Assembly: GCF_002115725.1 (NCBI RefSeq)
Contig: NZ_JFKD01000003.1
Span: 1-64,000, forward strand
Direction: 5' to 3'
Source of the DNA: Marivita cryptomonadis
GTDB lineage: Bacteria > Pseudomonadota > Alphaproteobacteria > Rhodobacterales > Rhodobacteraceae
Length of the DNA stretch: 64,000 nucleotides
A program made the translations under genes and the position numbers. The notes below the pieces were generated by a model. That model saw only the letters and a program-made list of their open reading frames with translations, ran no database searches and was not told the DNA's origin. Below are positions 1-8,669 of this stretch, one piece after another; position 1 is the stretch's first letter, and every line of letters starts with the position of its first letter.

Positions 1-447
1 ATGCACGATCTCGAAGGGTTTCACCGCGTTGCCGCAGGCGTCGCATTTCACGGCGTCCTGACCGATCCCCTCGACATGGGTTTCCGGCCAGACCGTGTCG
101 CAGACCGGGCAGCGCGCCGCGACATAGGGGTCTCCCAGACAGAACCCCTCGGGCGAGCTGTCATGCCCCGAGGCGGTCGCGATCGAGGTCACGGTGATGT
201 CCCGGATCCGGATGGCCACGGCATCGCCCACCTCGGCCCCCTGCACGAAGACAGGCGTCGTCACCTCATGCCCGCCACGCAAGCGCGGCGTAATCATCGG
301 GCCCCAGCAGCCCGGGGCCGTGTTGGCGATAATCGTGCCGCCGTTCTCGATCGGGCCCAACATAGGGGCCTGTGGGTCTAGAACCGAGTTCGTGAATTCC
401 GAAACGACAACGCTTCTGCGTGACGTGGGCGTGCTGCCATCGGGCAT
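1..447 (-). CDS. Acetamidase/formamidase family protein (5' part, cut by window edge)
   Basis: Reading the minus strand from an ATG at 447 gives 149 open codons running off the left edge. The start is preceded by AGGGAG at good spacing. The protein contains a GPIENGGTIIANTAPGCWGP stretch, then RLRGGHEVTTPVFVQGAEVG, ITVTSIATASG, and a cysteine pair region (RCPVCDT, KCDACGN) that looks like a zinc ribbon. These match the N-terminal half of FmdA/AmdA-type amidases, which hydrolyse formamide or short aliphatic amides in the cytoplasm. The family name comes from remembered motif similarity; substrate is unknown. The C-terminal half lies outside the window, so intactness cannot be judged. Confidence 0.72.
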   Translation of the reverse strand, partial: MPDGSTPTSRRSVVVSEFTNSVLDPQAPMLGPIENGGTIIANTAPGCWGPMITPRLRGGHEVTTPVFVQGAEVGDAVAIRIRDITVTSIATASGHDSSPEGFCLGDPYVAARCPVCDTVWPETHVEGIGQDAVKCDACGNAVKPFEIVH

Positions 448-966
448 GGGTGTCTCCCTTTTGTTGTTCTTCATGGATGCGAAAAATTTAGCGTGAGATC
501 AGAGGCCTGCAAGGACAATCCCGATCACCGCCTGTAATTGGTAGGCCCCCTCCGGATAGGCCGCACAAGCGGATATGCCCGTCTCCTGCGGGACCAAATC
601 CACACGCGCCGAGCTTCCCAGTGACGAATCAGTAAGGCCAAAACCGAGGCCATCAGCCTCGGATTCCCACCATCAGTTGACAGACAGCCCCGGACCTTGT
701 CTGCGAAACCCAACCCGAGTTCCGCTTTCGCTCCGGAAATAGCCACCCCGGCGGCCGCGCCTCTAGGGGCATCCTCGTTTTTCGGATCACCTAACATGCT
801 AACCTGGCTGGCAACTCGCCCTGAGGATGCGGCCTGTGGGACCTGCGGAAATCAGAAGACTAGCCAATGGGTTTTTATTGTTTCACATCAGATACTTATG
901 AATAGATTCCGGGTGGCGCATGCCAGCCCGATCCTGTATTCCTTGGCTCAACCGAAGGAGAACGTA
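448..966. other. Intergenic region, no supported gene
   Basis: About 520 bases between the acetamidase start (read leftwards) and the small ORF at 967. All short open frames here lack a convincing ribosome binding site or family resemblance. It must hold the promoter of the acetamidase gene and probably that of the rightward genes, but I cannot point to a specific box. Confidence 0.4.
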
Positions 967-1198
967 ATGCGAACCACAACCCTGCCTCACGGACCATGAT
1001 CCGCCTCCCGTCAGTTCAGGCCCGGACACAAACCCGGACCTCCTGACGGCACTGAACCTCACCTGCATCGATACCCCACAGGAACGCGCCTTGGCGCGAC
1101 CGATCCCCTTTTTTTTTCGCAAGGAGCCGCCCATGATCCAGACACCATTCCAAGCGCAGCCCTCGGGCTTGCCCTATCACGGAGGCGGTCATGGATAG
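967..1198 (+). pseudogene. Small ORF apparently broken by a frameshift
   Basis: An excellent Shine-Dalgarno (AAGGAG, 6 bases before ATG 967) leads to a frame that stops after 10 codons (TGA at 997). The +1 frame then stays open from 998 to the TAG at 1196-1198, with codon use rich in G/C at third positions (DLLTALNLTCIDTPQERALA). It runs through a T9 tract at about 1110-1118. A single-base change near 995 would restore a protein of about 76 residues. Within the second frame, ATG 1133 has its own SD (AAGGAG) and would make a 21-residue peptide that overlaps the start of the protease gene at 1191, so translational coupling is possible. No family recognised. It may be a decayed gene, a sequencing error or a leader peptide arrangement. 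Confidence 0.35.
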
Positions 1199-3212
1199 CG
1201 CCCGCCCCACACCCGGACTTCATGAAGCGCTGGCGTATCTGGACTCACTTAGAGCGGGCGACCTGGCCCCCCAGGCAGATGTCCCTGAGGACGACGAGGA
1301 CGCGTCCTATGATACCCTCGACGCGCTCGTCGATCAGCAGGACGCGAAGCCCACGCTTCGACCTAGCCCAGATGAGGCGTTGACCGCGATTGCGATCATG
1401 CGCCTGTGCCACGCCGCAGAAAGCGCCGGGCCGGACCTTCTTTGCCCCAGGCCGGGCCTTCTGTCTTTGCTCTTTGTCTCATCTCACGAGGATAGGAACC
1501 GGGTCGCGCGGCGACACCCGGATCTTTGGCGACGACTATCCTTGCCGTTCCCTGCTCTCATGATCGAGGATCCCCTGGGCCGGGTCGGGGCAGCGAAAGA
1601 TTTTCATGCCAGGCTGGCAGGAAGGCTCCTGTCAGGCAACGGGGTGCTCGCCATTGTCTCAGGTATGGCGCAGCTCCCGCCCGAACTGGAGACGCTGGTC
1701 ACAGCGCGCGCGACCCTGCCACCCATTACGCGGCGCATGCTTGCCCTGATCCTTGAGTATCTTCACCCGGGGCACGATGTGGATCTCCCGATATCCGAAA
1801 ATCAGCTCGGCAAGCTGGCCCCAGTCGCGCTGGCCCCCGTGCTCGCCGCCGAGACCCTCGACACAGCCCTCACCCAGCTTCGGCGCCTCGAGGATGTCGC
1901 ACGGTCCCCCAACGGCGGCCCCGGCCTCGATGACGTCTATGGTCAACCGGAGGCGGTGGATGCCCTGCGCCAGGTCGTGTCAGATCTGGACGCCTGGCGG
2001 GCTGGAACGCTGCCGTGGCGCGAGGTCACGAAGAGCTTCCTGCTGACGGGCCCACCCGGCACCGGCAAGACGATGCTGGCAGAGGCGCTGGCCCGATCCG
2101 CCGGTATCACCCTCGTGAAGACGTCTTATTCCGACGTTCAAAAAGCGGGGCATCAGGGCGACGCACTGAAGGCGCTCAATGCCGCTGCCGAGCAGGCTAA
2201 GACAGGCAGTCCATCGGTGTTCTTCATAGATGAGATAGACAGTTTTTATAATAGAAATCAATCTAGTAACGGATACATCCTCGGCATGGTGAACGGGTTG
2301 CTCACGCTCATTGACGCCCTCTCTGCGACCGAAGGCGTGGTTCTCGTAGCCGCGACCAACGATCGCGCACGCGTGGATCCGGCCATCGTCAGACCCGGCC
2401 GCTTCGATCGACACATCCGGGTAGGTCGCCCGATCCGGTCCGGCATCACGGCGATGCTGTCAGCCGCCGTGGCGGACGTGATCCCGGGACCGGACCTCGA
2501 CCGCGTGTCCGAACAACTTGTCGGCCTGTCCGGGGCCGAGGTCACGGCTCTTCTCCGTGAAGCCCGTACCGCTGCGCGCAAGGCGGGGCGAGATCTCGCG
2601 CTCGAGGACCTTCAAGCTGCGGCCGACCGCGTACAGCCTCAGCTCGGCGACGCGCTGATGCGGCGCATCGCGCTCCATGAAGCGGCCCATGTGGTCGCCG
2701 GTCACGCGGTTGGTCTTCCCGCAGCTACGCTGGCACGGATCAGCCCTCGCGGCGGAGAAGTCGTCCGGCCGCATCTGAATGCGATGACCGCACGGGACAT
2801 AAAGGGGATGATCGCTGCGGTCCTCGCCGGGCGGGAAGCCGAGGACATCTTCTTCGGCGACGTGACCAGCGGAGCCGGGGCTGGCTCTAACAGCGACCTT
2901 GCACAGGCCACCTCCCTCGGCATCCGGGCGGAATGCGCTTTCGCCTTCGGCCCGTCCTTGTCCTGGATCTCCCCGGACACCCCGCCAACCCTGCTGCCGA
3001 CTGAGGTCCGGAACCGGGTCGAAGCCCGGCTCCAGGCCGGGCAGGAGGAAGCGCGTAAGATCATCGTTCAACATCGCGGGGCGGTCGAGCGGATCGCTGC
3101 CGCGCTCCTTGAACACCGCGAACTCGATGGCGCCGCCTTGGCGGGGCTGCTGGACGGTGTGGAGGTCCAGGCTGACGGCGCGGTGCAGCATGTAGGTGGT
3201 CACGATGCGTGA
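1191..3212 (+). CDS. Soluble FtsH-like AAA+ zinc metalloprotease (M41-type)
   Basis: 673 residues. SD GGAGG lies directly before ATG 1191. Residues 1-240 are unique, with an acidic segment near 30-45. The AAA+ module follows: Walker A G287-T294 (GPPGTGKT), Walker B VFFIDEID, and a second region of homology ending in PGRFDRHI. The C-terminal M41 peptidase has the zinc motif H496-E497-x-x-H500 and a GREAEDIFFGDVTSGA segment like the third-ligand region of FtsH. Unlike FtsH there are no transmembrane segments, so it should be cytosolic. It is an ATP-dependent unfoldase-protease by family; substrates are unknown. Its neighbours are mobile-DNA-type genes (CcdA-like, TniQ), suggesting it belongs to an accessory element rather than to housekeeping. 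Confidence 0.85.
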   Translation: MDSARPTPGLHEALAYLDSLRAGDLAPQADVPEDDEDASYDTLDALVDQQDAKPTLRPSPDEALTAIAIMRLCHAAESAGPDLLCPRPGLLSLLFVSSHEDRNRVARRHPDLWRRLSLPFPALMIEDPLGRVGAAKDFHARLAGRLLSGNGVLAIVSGMAQLPPELETLVTARATLPPITRRMLALILEYLHPGHDVDLPISENQLGKLAPVALAPVLAAETLDTALTQLRRLEDVARSPNGGPGLDDVYGQPEAVDALRQVVSDLDAWRAGTLPWREVTKSFLLTGPPGTGKTMLAEALARSAGITLVKTSYSDVQKAGHQGDALKALNAAAEQAKTGSPSVFFIDEIDSFYNRNQSSNGYILGMVNGLLTLIDALSATEGVVLVAATNDRARVDPAIVRPGRFDRHIRVGRPIRSGITAMLSAAVADVIPGPDLDRVSEQLVGLSGAEVTALLREARTAARKAGRDLALEDLQAAADRVQPQLGDALMRRIALHEAAHVVAGHAVGLPAATLARISPRGGEVVRPHLNAMTARDIKGMIAAVLAGREAEDIFFGDVTSGAGAGSNSDLAQATSLGIRAECAFAFGPSLSWISPDTPPTLLPTEVRNRVEARLQAGQEEARKIIVQHRGAVERIAAALLEHRELDGAALAGLLDGVEVQADGAVQHVGGHDA

Positions 3213-3352
3213 TCGGGTCGCCCACCCCAGGAAAACTTCGGGAGCGAACGGCTCGGAATCTGTTGAAGCCGGGCGTTCGCCTCGGGGTGTTCGAATACAC
3301 CTGCGGCATCACCCTGCCGGTCGGCGGGTGGTCAAGCCCCGGAGTGCGCCTG

Positions 3353-3544
3353 ATGCGGGTCAAGGTGAGCGTCACGTTGAGCAGCCACCTCGTGGATGAA
3401 GCCCGTCGCCTCGGGCTCAACATGTCGCGCATCATCGAAGCCGGCCTGCGCCTCGAAATGACGGCCGAACGCTTCCGGCGACAAGCCGACCGGGCCGGGG
3501 ACCGAGAAGGCGACGGGACAGGATCCGGCACCGGGGAGACGTAG
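3353..3544 (+). CDS. CcdA-like antitoxin (orphan, RHH family)
   Basis: 63 residues from ATG 3353. The segment KVSVTLSSHLVDEARRLGLN followed by MSRIIEAGLRLEM matches the N-terminal ribbon-helix-helix of CcdA-type antitoxins, which bind their own operator and neutralise CcdB gyrase poisons. The C-terminal 20 residues are Gly/Asp/Arg-rich and would be the disordered toxin-binding tail. No CcdB-like ORF follows: 3545-3674 has no coding signal and the next gene is unrelated. A longer ATG in the same frame at 3209 exists, but its extra residues look non-coding. It may be a remnant of a toxin-antitoxin pair or an independent repressor. Confidence 0.55.
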   Translation: MRVKVSVTLSSHLVDEARRLGLNMSRIIEAGLRLEMTAERFRRQADRAGDREGDGTGSGTGET

Positions 3545-3674
3545 CCGACCACGCGCCCGCGTACGCTGCGGTCGCTTCCGTTCACCGACGACCAGGCCCG
3601 GTTCGACCATTCAAACGAAAAGTCGCAACTGAGGTTCTCTATTATACATCGATAAGCAGCCCACGGAGGCCAAC

Positions 3675-3893
3675 ATGTCAGACCTGTTCAAAAACCGCGC
3701 CGCAGCGAAAGCCCGGTCCCGCGAAAGGGACGAAGAGCGCCTTCGCCGAGGTGAGGTCACCCCCTCCCAGCTCCACCAGGAGAACCTGGTGTTCCGGGGG
3801 TTCAAGAAGGGAGAGATCGGCCTAAAGCCGAAATACATGCGGAAGATCAAGCAGCAGTACGAGAATGTCAGGGGTAATACCTCAAAAGATTGA
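3675..3893 (+). CDS. Small basic hypothetical protein
   Basis: 72 residues with a strong SD (GGAGG) 6 bases before ATG 3675. The N-terminal half is highly charged and helical (KNRAAAKARSRERDEERLRR). The middle has a V(T)PSQLHQEN segment, and the C-terminal half is basic (KPKYMRKIKQQYENVR). I do not recognise a family. Charge and size suggest nucleic-acid or protein binding. It sits 99 bases upstream of the TniQ gene on the same strand, so the two may be co-transcribed. Confidence 0.6.
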   Translation: MSDLFKNRAAAKARSRERDEERLRRGEVTPSQLHQENLVFRGFKKGEIGLKPKYMRKIKQQYENVRGNTSKD

Positions 3894-3992
3894 TACGAAA
3901 CTGCAGGGCCAGTAGGGTAAACAAGTATTTTCGATTCAGAAAAGCTTGAATGGCATGAGTAGTGGTAAAGTACGCCGCCGTGGGGCATCGAG

Positions 3993-5843
3993 ATGACCAC
4001 CCTGCCCATTTCAAGCCCCACTCCTATGCCGCGGGAGACGCTTTATTCCTATCTGTCGCGACTCGCGGCATTCTGGCGCACAGATGTCCCGGAGTTCGCC
4101 TATGACATGGGCGCACCGTTCAGGCGGCTGTTGGAACAGGATGAGGCGCTCGAAACCTTTGCCAATTGGGCGAAACTCTCCCCTGATCGCATGGACGAGT
4201 TGCTGTCCTGGACCGGTACTCGGACAGGGAACGTCCGGATGGAATTCCGAGGCGAGATCTATGTTTCAAGAGCGCTTCGCAACCCGATCATGCGCGGATG
4301 CCCCGTCTGCCTGCGCGAGGACGCCGCGGGAACGACGGGGCCGGCCTATGCCGCGATGATCATGCGGGGGGACTGGCAGTTGCGCGAGGCGACGCTCTGC
4401 GTGCGCCACCGCCACCCGCTGGTACCTCTCTGGCAGGCCACCGCCCCTCGAGATCGCTTCGACATCGGCGCCCGCCTGCGCGAGATTGAGGCGGATATCC
4501 TGTCTGGGACGTTAGACCGACCGCTGCGGGACCCATCCGCCTACGACCTCTGGCTCGATCGGCGGCTTCACGATGGAACGGACACCACATGGTTCTCGGA
4601 TCACACCGTTTATATCGTGACCACCCTGTGCCGCCTGCTTGGGCTGGCCCTGCTGAAAGAGGATACCCTCGAGGATGATCAGGTGTCCGACCGGGCGCAT
4701 GCGGCCGGCTTCGATGTGGCGGTTGCAGGAGAGGCGGCGATCAGGGCCGCTCTCGAACATATGGCGGCGCGGGCAACCGGCGCTTTGGATGAAGCTGGTA
4801 AGGCCTTCGGACCGCTCTATTCGCGGCTGAACCGGGACTACCTTAATGATCCGGGGTTTGACCCGTTTCGCAACATTCTGCGCGAATGCGTCCTGGAAAA
4901 CTGGCCCATAGCGCCCGGGGAGATGGTTCTGGGTCAGGTGGTTTCGGAAAGGCGCTTATATTCCGTCACGACGGCGGCGACGGAGATAGGGATCGGCACG
5001 AAAGTTCTGGAGCATTTCCTTGTGGAGGTCGGGGCCATCGCGGCCGATGATCCGCGACCCCAGAGCCGGAGGTTGTTCGATGCCAAGGCCTATGCCGGGC
5101 TTATGGCGGAAATCCCCACCCTTGTCGGGCCGATCGCTATGCGGACCGCGATGGGGGCCACCCGGATGGAGCTTGCTGCCCTGGCCGAGGAGGGACTGCT
5201 CATCCCCCGGACCCGGGTCGAGAAGGTGAAGAACCCGTGGCGCGTCTCGGACGGGATCACCTTTGTGGCGGAGCTATCCGCCGGGGCCCGCCATGTCACT
5301 GAGGATGACAAGGAATGGGAGACCCTGCTTCTTGCATGTCGGCGCGCCGGGGTCCCCTTGTCGGAGCTGATACGGGCCATTGGCGACCAGCGTCTGACCG
5401 TCGGACAGCGCGCAGGTGTGACCGGCTTCCATGGGATCGTCGTACCGAAATCCGAGGTGGACGTGCTGGCCGCTCCGGCCCGGACTGTCCGGGATGAGTT
5501 TCTGGAGGAGGTTCCGGGCAGCGTCACCGCGGCAGAATTCGGACGATCCGTCGGGCTACGCGATGGCGGGGTGTTTCAGGCCATGATCGGGGCCGGTCAT
5601 GTGAGCGCCTATCGGATCATCAATCCCCGGACGGGTCGCCCGCAACACCGGATGACGCCGCAGGATATGGCGGCGTTTCACCTCCGCTTCATGACCCTGA
5701 CGACCCTGTCCGCCGAGACGGGTCAGCATCGCAATACCCTGAAAGGCCTTCTCGCCGCCCGCAGGATTTCCCCGTTCGCGCCCGATGGGCAGGATTTCGG
5801 CGCGGTTTATCTGAGGGCGGATGTCGCGGCGATCATGCGATGA
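3993..5843 (+). CDS. TniQ-family protein
   Basis: 616 residues. The N-terminus PMPRETLYSYLSRLAAFW and a zinc-finger region (C103-P-V-C106, then C136-x-x-H139) are characteristic of TniQ/TnsD, the target-site selector of Tn7- and Tn5053-like transposons. The remaining 450 residues are helical with probable DNA-binding repeats, longer than minimal TniQ proteins. No transposase (TnsA/B, TniA) or regulator ATPase (TnsC/TniB) is present nearby, so this is an orphan TniQ or the edge of a larger element outside the window. It may act with the adjacent AAA+ protease and small basic protein. Family call is firm; function here is inferred. Confidence 0.8.
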   Translation: MTTLPISSPTPMPRETLYSYLSRLAAFWRTDVPEFAYDMGAPFRRLLEQDEALETFANWAKLSPDRMDELLSWTGTRTGNVRMEFRGEIYVSRALRNPIMRGCPVCLREDAAGTTGPAYAAMIMRGDWQLREATLCVRHRHPLVPLWQATAPRDRFDIGARLREIEADILSGTLDRPLRDPSAYDLWLDRRLHDGTDTTWFSDHTVYIVTTLCRLLGLALLKEDTLEDDQVSDRAHAAGFDVAVAGEAAIRAALEHMAARATGALDEAGKAFGPLYSRLNRDYLNDPGFDPFRNILRECVLENWPIAPGEMVLGQVVSERRLYSVTTAATEIGIGTKVLEHFLVEVGAIAADDPRPQSRRLFDAKAYAGLMAEIPTLVGPIAMRTAMGATRMELAALAEEGLLIPRTRVEKVKNPWRVSDGITFVAELSAGARHVTEDDKEWETLLLACRRAGVPLSELIRAIGDQRLTVGQRAGVTGFHGIVVPKSEVDVLAAPARTVRDEFLEEVPGSVTAAEFGRSVGLRDGGVFQAMIGAGHVSAYRIINPRTGRPQHRMTPQDMAAFHLRFMTLTTLSAETGQHRNTLKGLLAARRISPFAPDGQDFGAVYLRADVAAIMR

Positions 5844-5894
5844 CCAGCCCTCAAGTTAAAGGTCAGCCTTGGATGGCTTACCTCGATCAAATTC

Positions 5895-5916
5895 CCGACT
5901 TTTGCCGAAAAGTCGG
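5895..5916. repeat. Perfect 9-bp inverted repeat after tniQ
   Basis: CCGACTTTT and AAAAGTCGG form a 9-bp perfect stem with a 4-base loop, 52 bases after the TniQ stop and 42 bases before the tRNA-Arg 3' end. There is no T-tract typical of a terminator. A copy of the core CGAAAAGTCG also occurs at 3616-3625, upstream of the small basic gene. It could be a protein-binding site of the element or a weak terminator. Confidence 0.5.
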
Positions 5917-5957
5917 CGTTTGCGCGCCTGACGACACCTGCTTGGAAAAATGGCGTT

Positions 5958-6034
5958 TGGCGATCCCTGAAGGACTCGAACCCTCAACCTGCTGATTAGA
6001 AGTCAGCTGCTCTATCCAGTTGAGCTAAGGGACC
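5958..6034 (-). tRNA. tRNA-Arg (anticodon TCT)
   Basis: On the minus strand a full cloverleaf can be drawn. The acceptor GGTCCCT pairs with AGGGATC (one G-T pair), the D arm contains AGCTCAACTGGATAGAGC, the anticodon loop is CTTCTAA with anticodon TCT, the T arm is GAGGGTTCGAGTCCTTC, and an encoded CCA ends at 5958. Length is 77 nt including CCA. It reads AGA codons, rare in this GC-rich genome. Its 3' end points at the accessory genes to the left, the usual arrangement when an integrative element has inserted at a tRNA gene. Confidence 0.95.
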
Positions 6035-6079
6035 GCTGCGCGTTATTTGCAGGTTTTGTCCTTGCGGAGCAAGAGAGGG

Positions 6080-6559
6080 TCATAGAGTTCGTGTCATAAA
6101 AACGCTGAGCGGGTCTTCTGCGTAGCCGCCAAAAGGGGGGCAGTAGGTGAACCCATGACGTTCGTAAAGCCGCCGCGCCGTCGCGAACGGTGCTTCAGAG
6201 CCCGTCTCCAGACTGATCCGGGACATTCCAAACTCGGTTGCTTCCGTCAGCATTTTTTGCATCAACGCTGCGCCAACGCCTCTGCCCCGCGCTTCGGTAC
6301 GGGTGTGCATGGACTTCAACTCACCATGGTGCGAGTCCAGCGGCTTGAGCGCGGCGATACCCAGAATAGACGCGTCATCACGCAAAGCGTATACTCTCGC
6401 GCCTGCGGCAAATAAATCGTCGGCGCTCATGACATGGCAGCTTTCGGACGGCGTCTGAGCGCGCATCAGGTCGAGATGCCGATGGACAAGCTCTGCAACA
6501 TCCCAAGTCAGCGCAACGACCGGCTCAATCCGAAAACCCGAGGTCACGTAGCTGGGCAA
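6080..6559 (-). CDS. GNAT-family N-acetyltransferase
   Basis: About 159 residues. The acetyl-CoA binding motif A is clear (ELKSMHTRTEARGRGVGAAL), followed by SLETGSEAPFATARRLYERHGF and the C-terminal GGYAEDPLSVFMTRTL typical of one GNAT subgroup. The start is uncertain: TTG 6559 has GGAG at 6 bases, GTG 6547 is a second candidate, and the ATG at 6604 adds residues that do not resemble the family. The substrate cannot be told from sequence. The gene lies alone between tRNA-Arg and the gene ending at 6786, on the same strand. Confidence 0.8.
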   Translation of the reverse strand: MPSYVTSGFRIEPVVALTWDVAELVHRHLDLMRAQTPSESCHVMSADDLFAAGARVYALRDDASILGIAALKPLDSHHGELKSMHTRTEARGRGVGAALMQKMLTEATEFGMSRISLETGSEAPFATARRLYERHGFTYCPPFGGYAEDPLSVFMTRTL

Positions 6560-6785
6560 AGTCGTCTCCAGACACCTGAATTTCAAATTCCAAAACCAGA
6601 ACACAAAGCTATCGCAGGTTGGTTTCGGAGTAAAGGCATGGCGACAGCCGGGACAGGTTTCGCCCTTTCAGAACCTACCATTTGTGCCCTTCCAATTGCC
6701 GACTGGCGTAAGTCGTCAATAGTCACATCATCAGAGCCAACCGTACTTTCCAGCCCTGGCTCAATGACCAGTGCGTGCAGATTGC

Positions 6786-8216
6786 TTACACAACATCCGC
6801 GACGCGTTCCCAGAATGACGCTTTGCGGGCGTGATTTGTTTTCAGTCGGTTGAGGTATTCCTCGTGTATCGGGTGCACTCCATAGTCCGGTATCGCCATA
6901 TCCACTGAGGTACAGGACGCGAGGTGGCGGGCGGCGTGGCCGTAGCGGCCTGAGCGGGCTTTGGTAAGGGAGAAGTCAATCATTGACCGCCAGAGGAGGA
7001 CGGCAGCAAGGGGGTGCGTTGCCACCAAAGCATCTGCCAGCGGGGTCAGGATGTCGTAGGCCTCGCCGTCAATCTCGGCATGGCGGGACAGGACCAGCTG
7101 GGACGCGAGGGACATGTCCTGAACTTGCAGACAGTAGGCCAAGGCTGCGTCGATCACCGGAAATGCGAGCACATGCTGGCGGGCGGCGTCTTCGGCCTCG
7201 ATGTCCTCGAAATCCGGCAAGAGCTTGAGGTGCCGGCGCAGCGCGTCCGGGCAGAGGCGCGTTTCGAACCGCGCCCACAGAGCATTGCGGAGGTCGTCCT
7301 TGCGGCCCAGCGCCTCAAGGCAGGCGAAATGCGCCTCGTCAAGATCGGCGGTGTCGAACCAATGATCGTTCGGCAGGGCACCTTCGACAAGCCCAAGCGC
7401 CTCTTCGGCGCGGCCGGCGGCCAGAAGGCGTGTCGCGGCCTCGGGGGCGATGGTGTGGAAGGTCAGTTGCTCGGGCGTGTAACGGGCCAGCCAAGCGTCT
7501 ACGTCGCCTTGCAGATCGGCGACGTCCTGCAGGATCATCTCGACAGTCCGGTCGCGGGCGACCCGAGCGCGGTCTTCGCGCTGTGCAGGGTCGGTGATGA
7601 ACGCGTAGAGGATCAGATCGGACTCGGTCAGCGGGGCAGACCGCGCAGCCTCCGACTTTAACTTGAGATGCGCCAGTCCGACGTCACCCAACGCCTCTGC
7701 CACGGCGTGGACGGCGTGATCGAACGCACCATAACCATCGACAGAGATCGCATCGAACACATCTTCTGCGAGACCTTTCGGGTCTTTGGTCATGGATGGC
7801 GCAAGACGAGCGATCGCCTCCATCGCATCCCGCATTGCGTCACCGATCGTGCCCCAACTGTCGTCGGTGCGCTCGTGGATGCTCGCCGCGAGTTGAAGTT
7901 GCGCCCAAAGCAGGTCGAACGCGAGGTCCGGCGCATCAGGCGCGATGCCCGTCTCAATCAGCTGCGTGAGATCGGACAGTTCCTTGGCCAGCGTCTTTTG
8001 CGCCTTGCGGGAGATGAAGCTGCGCCCCCGCCGGACCTGCGCAAACCGTTTGCGTACGTCCGCGGCGATGGTCTCGGGTCCCTGTTCCGCGACAAGCGCC
8101 ATGCGCACGCGCCGTTGGCGGGCAGCGTCACCCTTGACGCTTTCCAAGAGCAGGTCGGCCAGAACATCCGCACCAAGGGTCAGCAAGTTCGCCTTGTTCA
8201 GAGCTTTTCCCGCCAT
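6786..8216 (-). CDS. Hypothetical protein, DUF6880-like
   Basis: 476 residues from ATG 8216, which has AAGGAG at 7 bases; the longer in-frame start at 8255 has no such site. The N-terminus (ALNKANLLTLGADVLADLLLE) and the helical, Ala/Leu-rich body with repeated hairpins (AGRAEEALGLVEGALP, EDAARQHVLAF) suggest a TPR-like alpha-solenoid. The overall architecture agrees with what I recall of the DUF6880 family. No catalytic motif, signal peptide or membrane segment. Role unknown. Confidence 0.6.
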   Translation of the reverse strand: MAGKALNKANLLTLGADVLADLLLESVKGDAARQRRVRMALVAEQGPETIAADVRKRFAQVRRGRSFISRKAQKTLAKELSDLTQLIETGIAPDAPDLAFDLLWAQLQLAASIHERTDDSWGTIGDAMRDAMEAIARLAPSMTKDPKGLAEDVFDAISVDGYGAFDHAVHAVAEALGDVGLAHLKLKSEAARSAPLTESDLILYAFITDPAQREDRARVARDRTVEMILQDVADLQGDVDAWLARYTPEQLTFHTIAPEAATRLLAAGRAEEALGLVEGALPNDHWFDTADLDEAHFACLEALGRKDDLRNALWARFETRLCPDALRRHLKLLPDFEDIEAEDAARQHVLAFPVIDAALAYCLQVQDMSLASQLVLSRHAEIDGEAYDILTPLADALVATHPLAAVLLWRSMIDFSLTKARSGRYGHAARHLASCTSVDMAIPDYGVHPIHEEYLNRLKTNHARKASFWERVADVV

Positions 8217-8261
8217 CTGGGCACTCCTTTGCCTCAAGTCTCGACCAGACCCCAAATATAG

Positions 8262-8282
8262 AAAAGGCGCCCATTGGGCGCC
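8262..8282 (-). terminator. Rho-independent terminator of the NDUFS4-like gene
   Basis: On the minus strand GGCGCCC-AAT-GGGCGCC is a perfect 7-bp stem followed by TTTTC. It lies 75 bases after the stop of the NDUFS4-like gene and just before the next leftward gene. Confidence 0.85.
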
Positions 8283-8357
8283 CCATATCTAGCTCAAACC
8301 ATCGTCTTCGCGAAATCTTGGCCCGATTCCGTGCTAACTTTGCCCCGATTTACAAGT

Positions 8358-8669
8358 TCAATGCGTCCAAGCACCCTTGCGATCCACCGCAAAATTCTCG
8401 GCGTAGCCACGGGCGCGGATGTTAGGTTTACGCTTGTTGGGCGCGAACTGAAGCACCTCGATGCCATGATCCTTGGCATAGGCCTTGGCGGCGTCTAGCG
8501 TGTCGAACTTAAGTCGCACCTGGCTTTGCGTGTCGGAGGACGACGTCCAGCCCATCAACGGATCAATCTCGCGCGGGCTTTCGGGCGCAAATTCCAAAAT
8601 CCAGTGGCGCGTTTTCGCAGTGCCAGAAGACATGGCGGTTCTTGAGGGCTGATAAATCCGGGCGCGCAT
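8358..8669 (-). CDS. ETC complex I subunit (NDUFS4-like)
   Basis: 103 residues from ATG 8669. The N-terminus [20 protein letters not shown], then WILEFAPE, the [20 protein letters not shown] block and [14 protein letters not shown] match the NADH:ubiquinone oxidoreductase 18-kDa (NDUFS4) family. In Alphaproteobacteria this is an accessory subunit of respiratory complex I on the cytoplasmic arm. It is monocistronic here, with a terminator just downstream. Earlier in-frame ATGs (8756) give residues unlike the family. Confidence 0.9.
   Translation of the reverse strand: MRARIYQPSRTAMSSGTAKTRHWILEFAPESPREIDPLMGWTSSSDTQSQVRLKFDTLDAAKAYAKDHGIEVLQFAPNKRKPNIRARGYAENFAVDRKGAWTH

Noticed and set aside
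1191..5957. Complete Tn7-like or CRISPR-associated transposon
   Set aside because: Only TniQ is present; no TnsA/B/C, TniA/B, cas genes or typical transposon ends could be found in the window.
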